Part shown: piece after piece, positions 51,772-58,022 of the stretch
Layout of the letters: the number at the start of each line of letters is the position of its first letter
Position numbering within the stretch: the stretch's first letter is position 1
DNA from: a virus
Length of the DNA stretch: 64,000 bases
Direction: 5' to 3' (one strand)
IMG/VR virus record: IMGVR_UViG_3300036828_000755
Coordinates: 62,001-126,000 of that record
The notes under the pieces: generated by a model
Database searches by the model: none
Told to the model about the DNA's origin: nothing
What the model saw: only the letters and a program-made list of their open reading frames with translations
Program-made: the position numbers and the translations under genes

Positions 51772-53247
51772 GTGAGTAAAAGTCATCGGGAAAAAGACAA
51801 GTCAAAGTACGTGAGAATTGAGCGGGAAACATTGGAGGAGATCTCCAACTTCCTCTTCCAGCTCGGGAATCAGTTCGTCAAGGTAAAGAACGCTTCCGGG
51901 GCGTTCGATTGCTTCAAGTATTCCGTCGACCTCAACGACAAGAACCAGCCATCGGTCTTCAACATAGGCGTGATCTACAACCTGATGGGGAACCTTGAGG
52001 GAGCTCGGAGGATGTTCCTCGAAGCATCGAGGATGAGGGCGAACGATCTCCAGGCGAAACTCTCGCTAATCGAGGTCACGCGGAAACTCGGCCTGCTAGA
52101 TGAGTCGAAGAATCTTCTTTCAATAGTCCAGGAACTTGACCCCGACAATTTCCAGGTGCTGTCGGCGATAGCGATCCTTGAGTACGATCAAGGGAACCTG
52201 GAAGCTTCCATGGTCTGGAACAACAAGGCATCCGAGGTAGAACCGAACGACAACGCCCTGGTCCTCAACAAGGCCTTGATAGGGATGACGTTTGGCCGAT
52301 GGGTGGAGAACTGGTCAACGTACGAGATGTGCTTGTCATATAAGAAAAACGAGAAGATGAAGAACCTGAGCCAGGAAAAATCCTGGGCTGGCCAAGAACA
52401 AGAAGGCAAGACCCTGCTCGTGATCTCCGACCAGGGATCCGGGGACGCGATCCAATTCTCAAGGTACTTGGCAGAGGCCAAGGAACTAGGTAAGTTTGGC
52501 AAGCTCACCTACCTAGTTCAACCGGACCTCAAGGACATCCTGGGTAGGGTCCGCGGGGTAGACGAGGTCCTAGGACTTGGCGAGAACCTGAAAGCGGAGT
52601 ATGATTCCTATTCTTCCCTCCTCGGAATTATGCGGGTACTGAAGATTTCCCCGGAAAACTGCAGTCGCCCACCGCACATAGTTACCGACTGTTTCCTCGA
52701 CACGGTTTGGGAAGCAAGGATAGCTAGGTTGAGCAACGGAAGCCGAAAAAAGGTTGGCATAGCGTGGGCTGGCGACCCAAGGCACGGCAACGACCATGCC
52801 AGGTCATTCCCCCTGTCCCACTTCCTTAGGATCTCCAGGGGTAGCGAAAAATCCCCACCCGTACAGGGGGTTCAGCTGTTCTCGTTTCAAGTCGGTGGCG
52901 CGGTCAAGCAACTGGAAAAGTTCGAGGTTGACCCAGAACAAGAGGTGGTTGACCTCGGCTCCGAGTTCAAGAACTTCGATGATACGGCGTCTGCCATGGG
53001 ACGCATGGACCTGGTGATAACGTGCGACACGGCCATCGCGCACTTGGCTGGCTGCGTAGGGATACCGACGTGGGTGTTGGTGCCGAACCCGCCAGAGTGG
53101 CGCTGGTTACGGGAAGGAACGAGCACCGTCTGGTACGACAGCGCCAAGGTATACAGGCAAAAGAATCCCCGCAACTGGGACCAGGTCTTTGACGAGGTAG
53201 TCGAGGACCTACACCGATTCGTAAAGGAGAACGACCATGAGGTATGA
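51772..53247 (+). CDS. TPR-fused glycosyltransferase (GT9-like fold)
   Basis: This 491-residue protein starts at GTG 51772. Residues about 25-190 are tetratricopeptide repeats (SVFNIGVIYNLMGNLEGARR; FQVLSAIAILEYDQGNLEAS). The C-terminal half matches TPR/glycosyltransferase-9-like proteins: VISDQGSGDAIQFSRYLAEA, KVGIAWAGDPRHGNDHARSF, DLVITCDTAIAHLAGCVGIP, VPNPPEWRWLREG. Related to heptosyltransferases and found in several phages. Role: sugar transfer to virion or host surface structures. No ribosome site, in keeping with a leaderless start. Confidence 0.8.
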   Translation: MSKSHREKDKSKYVRIERETLEEISNFLFQLGNQFVKVKNASGAFDCFKYSVDLNDKNQPSVFNIGVIYNLMGNLEGARRMFLEASRMRANDLQAKLSLIEVTRKLGLLDESKNLLSIVQELDPDNFQVLSAIAILEYDQGNLEASMVWNNKASEVEPNDNALVLNKALIGMTFGRWVENWSTYEMCLSYKKNEKMKNLSQEKSWAGQEQEGKTLLVISDQGSGDAIQFSRYLAEAKELGKFGKLTYLVQPDLKDILGRVRGVDEVLGLGENLKAEYDSYSSLLGIMRVLKISPENCSRPPHIVTDCFLDTVWEARIARLSNGSRKKVGIAWAGDPRHGNDHARSFPLSHFLRISRGSEKSPPVQGVQLFSFQVGGAVKQLEKFEVDPEQEVVDLGSEFKNFDDTASAMGRMDLVITCDTAIAHLAGCVGIPTWVLVPNPPEWRWLREGTSTVWYDSAKVYRQKNPRNWDQVFDEVVEDLHRFVKENDHEV

Positions 53248-53455
53248 AGAAGAAGCAGTAGTAGACGAACTCTTCCTGAAGCCAGTCTCAGACGTCGAAG
53301 ACGAGGACGACGAAGACGAGGAAGACCTCGAGGATGACGAGGAAGACGACGAGGAAGACGAGGAAGACGAGGAAGACGAGGAAGACGAGGAAGACGACGA
53401 GGACGACGACGAGGAGGACGACGAGGATGAGGATGGCGATGATGCCGACGAATAA
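53237..53455 (+). CDS. Poly-Asp/Glu protein
   Basis: This 72-residue protein starts at ATG 53237. Residues 18-72 are almost only D and E (DEDDEDEEDLEDDEEDDEED and on). DNA is a GAGGAAGAC/GACGAC repeat, so the run length may vary by slippage. Such acidic proteins can mimic DNA or act as histone-like sinks, but the composition alone cannot say. It lies between two sugar genes. Confidence 0.65.
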   Translation: MRYEEEAVVDELFLKPVSDVEDEDDEDEEDLEDDEEDDEEDEEDEEDEEDEEDDEDDDEEDDEDEDGDDADE

Positions 53456-53999
53456 GGCCGTTTTCCTTGACCGCGATGGCACGATCGTTGGGGTGTTCCC
53501 AGGGAGGCCGGCGAACACGCCGGCAGAAATTAAGCTCCTCCCTGGGGCAGTCGAGGGCCTGAGAAAATTGAAGGACGCTGGCTACCTCCTGATAGTGATA
53601 ACTAATCAGGGAGGTATTGCCATGGGTTACATGACGGAGGAGACACTGTTGAGCATGCACAGGAAGTTGGACGAGCTCCTCATTGAAGAAGGTGGGCCGA
53701 AGATCGACGCCTACTACCACTGTCCGCACATGTTTGACGCGATATGCTTCTGCCGAAAACCAAAACCTGGCATGGTAAACCTTGCAGCAGTCGATCACGG
53801 GGTTGACTTGGCAAGGTCGTTCTTGGTCGGGGACAGCCTGAGCGACGTCCAAACAGCCATAGCCGCTGGGATACCAAGGACGGTGATGGTGGTCTCGGAC
53901 AGGTTCGACCCTAGCCATGGGGCAAACTATTCGTGCCTGAACTTGGTTCAAGCGGCCGAATTCATCATAGGCCAAGACCAGGGAATTCAACCTGAATGA
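53433..53999 (+). CDS. GmhB-like HAD phosphatase (heptose bisphosphatase type)
   Basis: About 188 residues; ATG at 53427, 53433, 53439 or 53442 could start it, after GAGGAGG. HAD motif I FLDRDGTI; then LLPGAVEGLRKLKDAGYLLI, VITNQGGIAMGYMTEE, YYHCPHMFDAICFCRKPKPG (the Cys/His zinc loop of GmhB), and motif IV SFLVGDSLSDVQTAIAAG. GmhB removes the 7-phosphate of D-glycero-manno-heptose 1,7-bisphosphate on the ADP-heptose path. Likely feeds the phage sugar cassette. Confidence 0.85.
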   Translation: MAMMPTNKAVFLDRDGTIVGVFPGRPANTPAEIKLLPGAVEGLRKLKDAGYLLIVITNQGGIAMGYMTEETLLSMHRKLDELLIEEGGPKIDAYYHCPHMFDAICFCRKPKPGMVNLAAVDHGVDLARSFLVGDSLSDVQTAIAAGIPRTVMVVSDRFDPSHGANYSCLNLVQAAEFIIGQDQGIQPE

Positions 54000-54874
54000 A
54001 GATATTGAAGACTATCACGGTGATCGGGTCAAACAGGCCAGCGTACATGGCCAAGGCCTTGTCGAGCATCTCGGTGGCCCTGGCGGCCCTGGCACAGAAC
54101 AAGCAACCGAGCTTCGACAGACTAATCATCTCGCTAGATTCTGATGCGTCTGGAAAACTCGACCACGCGACCATGGAACTGCGCGAAGGAGCTATGGACA
54201 TCCTCTCGAGGGAAAACCTCGTAGAATGTTTCGCGTACACGACGCGCAGGAACATGGGTTGTGGCGCACACCACTTAGCCGCCTTGGCGAATGTGTACGA
54301 GTACCATGGTTCGGACTTCAACGTACTCGTAGAAGATGACGCAAGACTTTCGCCAGATGCCCTGCACTTCGCTAACTGGTTCCAGGCCAACCACTGCGGC
54401 CCCTTCGCGGACTACCTCTTGGCCGCGATGTGCAACCACCTATCCTTCGGTAGAGGAGGTAACCCGGGGGGAATACCGGACAAGCCCTCGTTCGTGGCCG
54501 AGTCCCCGATAATCAACTCGCCGTTTGCCTGGTGCATGTCGAAGTACCAGTGGCCATTCGTGAAGTGTGCCTGGGAATCGAAGAGGGAGCCACCGCACGG
54601 GTGGGACTTCTCACTCTCGTACAACATGAGGTTAGCCAGGAAAAAGACGCTTCACCCAGTAGTGTCGAGGTGCGCGAACATCGGGGAGTTCGGGGTTCAC
54701 GAAACCCCAGAATCTTTTAGAAAGACGCAGTTGGGGGTCCTCATAAGCGACGGAAGTTACTTCGGAAATTTTGACGTTGTCCTCGAGGTCCCGCACCAGG
54801 ATATGTACCACATCGATGATTGGATGTTGGCCGAGCACGGTAGAATGTTTCGAGGAATAGAAAAATGTCACTAG
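53996..54874 (+). CDS. GT-A glycosyltransferase
   Basis: This 292-residue protein starts at ATG 53996 (ATGA overlap). TITVIGSNRPAYMAKALSSI, DRLIISLDSDASG, RRNMGCGAHHLAALANVYEY, DFNVLVEDDARLSPDALHFA. The VEDDA carries the Asp-x-Asp-type metal site of a GT-A (GlcNAc-transferase-like) enzyme. C-terminal part (WDFSLSYNMRLARKKTLHPV; FGVHETPES) fits acceptor binding. Sugar and acceptor unknown. Confidence 0.75.
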   Translation: MKILKTITVIGSNRPAYMAKALSSISVALAALAQNKQPSFDRLIISLDSDASGKLDHATMELREGAMDILSRENLVECFAYTTRRNMGCGAHHLAALANVYEYHGSDFNVLVEDDARLSPDALHFANWFQANHCGPFADYLLAAMCNHLSFGRGGNPGGIPDKPSFVAESPIINSPFAWCMSKYQWPFVKCAWESKREPPHGWDFSLSYNMRLARKKTLHPVVSRCANIGEFGVHETPESFRKTQLGVLISDGSYFGNFDVVLEVPHQDMYHIDDWMLAEHGRMFRGIEKCH

Positions 54875-55512
54875 AATACCTAAGGAAGTTGCACGCCGGG
54901 TTCTCGATCGCCATTGCAATGACGGAAATCATCCCGTGTGAAGCATCCGCTGACGCGAAAGATATTGATTCCAGGTACCCGAAAAATGTCCTTGACGAGG
55001 GATTCCCAAATCCTTGGCACATCGGTACCTTAGGGGCTAACGGTTATCCTGAGCCGAACTACATCATACAGTCCGAACTTGAGATGTTGGTGTTCGCGTT
55101 CTCACTGGTTGTTCAGCTGAAACCACTGCTAGTCTTCGAGTCTGGCACTAACGTGGGACTCCTTGCAAGAGCCATGGGAGCGGGTTGTTGGGTCAATGGT
55201 TTTGGCACCGTGGTTACTTGCGAAACAGACAAGAGGTACTCAGATTACGCGACCAACATCTGTTCAGGGCTACCAATAAAGGTGCTAAATTGCCCGGCCC
55301 TCGATAGGCCAGAACTATCTGAAGCAGACCTAGTCTACGTAGACTCCTCCTACGAGTCCAGGGTTCAAGAAATTCTCCGGGTTAAGTCTGGGGCAACGTA
55401 TGTGCTTCATGATACGTACGCCGAACGATGGCTCAGGGCCTGCACGAAAGATGAGTCAAGCATAATACACTTCGACGGACCGAGAGGCTACACTATGGTG
55501 AGAAAAGTATGA
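54865..55512 (+). CDS. Class I SAM-methyltransferase-like protein
   Basis: This 215-residue protein starts at ATG 54865. Rossmann core: LLVFESGTNVGLLARAMGAG, GFGTVVTCETDKRYSDYATN, EADLVYVDSSYESRVQEILR, KSGATYVLHDTYAERW. Layout is like CmcI/cephalosporin-hydroxylase-type or similar methyltransferases. The usual E/DxGxGxG is replaced by ESGTNVG. Acts probably on a sugar of the cassette; inference. Confidence 0.6.
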   Translation: MSLEYLRKLHAGFSIAIAMTEIIPCEASADAKDIDSRYPKNVLDEGFPNPWHIGTLGANGYPEPNYIIQSELEMLVFAFSLVVQLKPLLVFESGTNVGLLARAMGAGCWVNGFGTVVTCETDKRYSDYATNICSGLPIKVLNCPALDRPELSEADLVYVDSSYESRVQEILRVKSGATYVLHDTYAERWLRACTKDESSIIHFDGPRGYTMVRKV

Positions 55513-55859
55513 TGGAAGATAAACAGATCAAGGTAGAAAAACTGTGGGGCCACGAGGTCTGGCACCACAACGACAAGAACTATTGCATGAAGACGTTGTT
55601 CATGAGGCACGGCGTCAAGTCATCCATGCACATGCACAAGAAAAAGACCGAGACGTTCTTGGTAATCTTGGGCATCGTCAAGCTCGAGTTTGAGAAAGGT
55701 GAGGTAGTCCTCCTTCACAAGGGGCAGGCATACACCATACCGCCGAACCAGTATCATCGGTTCAGCGCTGCCACGCTAACAGCTACGGTAGTCGAGGCGT
55801 CGACATACCACGACGAATCGGACGTTTTTAGGATAGAGCCATCGAGGAAATTCAGGTGA
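55509..55859 (+). CDS. Cupin (mannose-6-phosphate isomerase-like)
   Basis: This 116-residue protein starts at ATG 55509 or 55512. KLWGHEVWHHNDKNYCMKTL, SSMHMHKKKTETFLVILGIV, GQAYTIPPNQYHRFSA, ATVVEASTYHDESDVFRIEP. Two cupin motifs: H-x-H...E and P...H. Resembles type II phosphomannose isomerase cupins and other sugar-nucleotide epimerase/isomerase cupins in phages. Probably a sugar-modifying enzyme. Confidence 0.8.
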   Translation: MMEDKQIKVEKLWGHEVWHHNDKNYCMKTLFMRHGVKSSMHMHKKKTETFLVILGIVKLEFEKGEVVLLHKGQAYTIPPNQYHRFSAATLTATVVEASTYHDESDVFRIEPSRKFR

Positions 55860-56467
55860 CAGAACAAGACAAGGCAAAGAAGAGGAGGATTTTTGACCCC
55901 AGGTTCCGGAACAGGTGGTTCGTGGGGGATGGCATCGACATCGGTTGCGGCCCAGATCCCCTTAAGATGGAGGACTGGCCGAACGTGACACGGATCTGGC
56001 CATATGACAAGGACATCAGTCCACAGTGCGATGGCCAGTACCTAACCGACATCCCGAACGAGTCGTTCGACTTCGTACACAGCTCACATTGCCTGGAACA
56101 CCTCCCAAACACCAGGGTGTCCTTGACTAACTGGATAAGGATCCTCAAGCCAGGGGGATTCGTCGTCTGCACTATCCCCGAGGAGGTGTTGTATGAGCAA
56201 GGGAAGTGGCCGTCGAGGTGGAACCCTGACCACAAGGTTAGTTTCACGATGAGGTCTCGCCCCGTCATACCGATGAGCATAAACATTGCCTCGATGCTGT
56301 GGAGGTTGCCGGTGGACCTGGAGCACCTCACGTTGCTCACGGACAAGTGGGACGTCACCAAGGTCGGCATGGACCAGACACTGGGGGAGGCCGAGTGCGC
56401 CATCGAGTTCGTGGTGAGGAAACCGTTCCCGGTTGACGTAGTCCCTCCCAAAGAAAAACTCGTGTAA
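55856..56467 (+). CDS. SAM-dependent methyltransferase (type 11)
   Basis: This 203-residue protein starts at GTG 55856 (GTGA overlap). GDGIDIGCGPDPLK (motif I), YDKDISPQCDGQYLTDIPNE, SFDFVHSSHCLEHLPN (motif II/post II, D-F-V-x-S-x-H-x-L-E-H), WIRILKPGGFVVCTIPEE. Standard methyltransferase 11 order. Target is probably a glycan in the same cassette. Confidence 0.85.
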   Translation: MTEQDKAKKRRIFDPRFRNRWFVGDGIDIGCGPDPLKMEDWPNVTRIWPYDKDISPQCDGQYLTDIPNESFDFVHSSHCLEHLPNTRVSLTNWIRILKPGGFVVCTIPEEVLYEQGKWPSRWNPDHKVSFTMRSRPVIPMSINIASMLWRLPVDLEHLTLLTDKWDVTKVGMDQTLGEAECAIEFVVRKPFPVDVVPPKEKLV

Positions 56468-56473
56468 ATTTTA

Positions 56474-56504
56474 CCGAATGACCGGTGAAATTCTGTAGTA
56501 ATAT
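56474..56504 (+). promoter_or_regulatory. Promoter (CCGAA-N20-TAATAT)
   Basis: ACCGAATGACC at 56473, exactly 20 bp from CCGAA to TAATAT (56499-56504), then AGTCTTAGGGAG. It serves the NifU-N-like and endolysin genes. Confidence 0.7.
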
Positions 56505-56525
56505 AGTCTTAGGGAGAAATTACCC

Positions 56526-56918
56526 ATGTCAAAAGTAGCTGAAATCACGGTCCAACCGACCCAGGACCCGAACGTCAAGGCCTATCACACCCGATACGAG
56601 ATGGCCGAGACGGCTGAGGAAGGGTTTCGTGGGAGGGCCAACGAGATGGGGGAGTTTGGCAAGCTCTTCCTTCAGATTCGCGGGGTGATCCACGTGCACG
56701 TGAGCCCGTACGTTTTGCTCGTGACGAAGGCGCCACTTTTCGAGTGGGCTGAGATCTCCCCCACGATCGAGGAAATACTGAAAAACTTCACGAGGAGTCA
56801 ACGACTACTTAATGAAACTCTCACCGATGTTAGAGACGAGAAGCTTAGGATTCCTGGACCCTCAATTCAGGGAAAAACTCCAGCAACTCTTGGATCAGGC
56901 AAGGTCCCGACGGATTGA
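56526..56918 (+). CDS. NifU/Nfu N-terminal-domain-like protein
   Basis: This 130-residue protein starts at ATG 56526. AEITVQPTQDPNVKAYHTRY, MGEFGKLFLQIRGVIHVHVS, PYVLLVTKAPLFEWAEISPT, IEEILKNF. The pattern 'PTxxPNxxxF...a..LF.i.GV..V.v....v.VtK...feWe.i.p.i..iL' is that of the Nfu N-terminal domain. The cysteine scaffold domain is absent. Its 3' end overlaps the endolysin by 107 nt, with no sign of a shared function. Confidence 0.65.
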   Translation: MSKVAEITVQPTQDPNVKAYHTRYEMAETAEEGFRGRANEMGEFGKLFLQIRGVIHVHVSPYVLLVTKAPLFEWAEISPTIEEILKNFTRSQRLLNETLTDVRDEKLRIPGPSIQGKTPATLGSGKVPTD

Positions 56919-57372
56919 GCTCGATCTCGGGACGACGGTAAGGGGTCCCGAACAACAGGCAAAGCTCTGGTGTCGTTCCCACTCCGAAGACGAGGTAAGG
57001 AAGAGGAGGGGGATCCTGGTCCCTGGTGCCCCGAGGTTAGCTCCCCTACTAAGGGACGAGTACGCCGCGTTGGGTCCCCCGATGACCACGCACATGCCAG
57101 GCTTGTCCTGGCACCAGTGGGGAGAGGCCGCGGACGTCTATGTGTTAGTCGGTGGGGTAGCGGTCTGGGATGGTTCCCTGATGAAGACCGTGGCAAGCAT
57201 AGCACAGGATGTAGGCCTAACACACTCCGCCTGGGTTGACAGGTGCGAGCCAAGGAGGCGACAGTGGCACGTGCAACTACGTAAGCACGACAACCCATTC
57301 ATCTCGCAGGCGAAGGAGTCGTGGGATTGGCCCGCCATCGATGAGGAGATGGCTAGGAGATTCGACATTTAG
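56812..57372 (+). CDS. Endolysin, M15-type peptidase (L-alanyl-D-glutamate or VanY-like)
   Basis: This 186-residue protein starts at ATG 56812. LGFLDPQFREKLQQLLDQAR, TTVRGPEQQAKLW, GLSWHQWGEAADVYVLVGG (H-x-x-G-x-A-x-D zinc motif), ASIAQDVGLTHSAWVDRCEP, RRRQWHVQLRKH (W-H-V-Q, the third zinc His). This is the M15C/VanY fold used by many phage endolysins. Cuts peptidoglycan peptides at lysis. The start lies deep within the preceding gene, so an internal ribosome site is needed. Confidence 0.85.
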   Translation: MKLSPMLETRSLGFLDPQFREKLQQLLDQARSRRIELDLGTTVRGPEQQAKLWCRSHSEDEVRKRRGILVPGAPRLAPLLRDEYAALGPPMTTHMPGLSWHQWGEAADVYVLVGGVAVWDGSLMKTVASIAQDVGLTHSAWVDRCEPRRRQWHVQLRKHDNPFISQAKESWDWPAIDEEMARRFDI

Positions 57373-57390
57373 ACAAATCGGAACCATTAT

Positions 57391-57421
57391 CCGTTTGACC
57401 CGAAAAATTTTGTTTTACAAT
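57391..57421 (+). promoter_or_regulatory. Promoter for the Y-RNA-like array (CCGTT-N20-TACAAT)
   Basis: CCGTT at 57391-57395, exactly 20 bp, TACAAT at 57416-57421, then GGTCTTAGTGG. The transcript would begin with a hairpin (GTGGTC-GTGA-GACCAC, 57429-57444). Confidence 0.7.
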
Positions 57422-57455
57422 GGTCTTAGTGGTCGTGAGACCACGACATTTCAGC

Positions 57456-57584
57456 AATTCTCGGACACTGGCGTGCTTACACGACTAAAGCTCATCTGGT
57501 AGAGCGTCGGCCTTCCAAGCCGTAGGTTGGGGGTTCAAATCCCTCTAGTTGATCCAAAAACAGCACACCGACTCTTCGAGAATT
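57456..57584 (+). ncRNA. Y-RNA-like unit 1 with tRNA-Gly(UCC)-like domain
   Basis: Outer stem AATTCTCG/CGAGAATT, internal loop GACACT opposite GACTCTT, inner stem GGCGTGCT/AGCACACC, then TACACG and the tRNA-like cargo. The cargo (57481-57556) has a D-arm GCTC...GAGC, an anticodon loop CTTCCAA (UCC), a T-loop TTCAAAT and an acceptor stem ACGACTA/TAGTTGA with CCA. Stem + loop + tRNA-like body is the plan of bacterial Y RNAs (YrlA), which bind Ro60 proteins. The adjoining gene encodes one. Confidence 0.75.
57481..57556 (+). tRNA. tRNA-Gly(UCC)-like domain inside unit 1
   Basis: 76 nt with a complete cloverleaf: acceptor 7 pairs (the first is A-A and one is G-U), D-arm, anticodon stem with one mismatch, loop CTTCCAA, variable loop AGGTT, T-arm GGGGG/CCCTC and an encoded CCA. 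It could act as a real glycine tRNA (GGA codons) once freed, or only as a mimic. Confidence 0.6.
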
Positions 57585-57590
57585 TCAAGC

Positions 57591-57714
57591 TTCCCGGACA
57601 CTGGTAAACTTACACGTAGCTCACTTGGTAGAGCATTTGCCTATAGAGCAAAGGGTTGCTGGTTCGATCCCAGCCGTCCCCGCAAGGGGTCTAGTTTACC
57701 GACACTTCGGGATT
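57591..57714 (+). ncRNA. Y-RNA-like unit 2 with tRNA-like domain
   Basis: Outer stem (TTCCCG/CGGGA), GACACT against GACACTT, inner stem GGTAAACT/AGTTTACC (perfect 8 bp), TACACG, then D-arm GCTC...GAGC, anticodon arm TTTGC-CTATAGA-GCAAA and T-arm GCTGG-TTCGATC-CCAGC. There is no matching acceptor stem: 5' TTACACG against 3' CGTCCCC pairs in only three positions. A CCCC-GCAA-GGGG tetraloop hairpin follows. So it is a tRNA mimic held by the unit's own stem. Confidence 0.7.
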
Positions 57715-57726
57715 AAGTAATTGGTT

Positions 57727-57875
57727 TTGGGCGGTCACTAGTGTTCTTACACGGAAAATATCCGGCTTTGCCGCCGGATTACTTGGTTCGAGTCCAAGAT
57801 CCCCCGCAGACAGTGCGAGGAAATTCGCAAGGTTTGCGGGGGATTTTAAATCTAGCACACTGACACATCGCCCAA
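57727..57875 (+). ncRNA. Y-RNA-like unit 3 with partial tRNA-like domain
   Basis: Outer stem TTGGGCG/CGCCCAA (7 bp), GTCACT against GACACAT, inner stem AGTGTTCT/AGCACACT, TACACG, then an anticodon-like hairpin (ATCCGGC/GCCGGAT) and a T-arm CTTGG-TTCGAGT-CCAAG. D-arm and acceptor are missing. The part after the T-arm is a long nested hairpin (ATCCCCCGCA/TGCGGGGGAT with TGCGA/TCGCA inside). Confidence 0.65.
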
Positions 57876-57885
57876 CACATGCATC

Positions 57886-57955
57886 TTTCGCGGACACTGG
57901 CTAACGTACACGCAAAACCATACTTCGCTTAAACGTTAACCGACACTTCGCGAAA
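57886..57955 (+). ncRNA. Y-RNA-like unit 4 without tRNA body ('empty')
   Basis: Outer stem TTTCGCG/CGCGAAA, GACACT against GACACTT, inner stem GGCTAACG/CGTTAACC, TACACG, then only CAAAACCATACTTCGCTTAAA as cargo. It keeps all parts of the frame but has no tRNA-like body, so the frame itself must be the functional (protein-binding) part. Confidence 0.65.
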
Positions 57956-57965
57956 CCTACCACAC

Positions 57966-57995
57966 TGCGGCCCCTGATGGGGCCGCAACTATTTT
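57966..57995 (+). terminator. Rho-independent terminator of the RNA array
   Basis: TGCGGCCCC-TGAT-GGGGCCGCA, then ACTATTTT. It ends the RNA operon just before the Ro60-like gene. Confidence 0.8.
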
Positions 57996-58022
57996 AAGGC
58001 AAAAACAGAAAAGGCAAAGGAC

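Noticed and set aside
57611-57680. Functional tRNA (anticodon loop CTATAGA) in unit 2
   Set aside because: D-, anticodon and T-arms form, but the acceptor strands pair in only three positions and no CCA follows in place, so a mimic is more likely than a translating tRNA.
57456-57955. Integron attC-like cassettes
   Set aside because: The units look like stem-framed cassettes, but the attC core sites (GTTRRRY and partner) and an integrase are missing, and the cargo is tRNA-like rather than protein coding.
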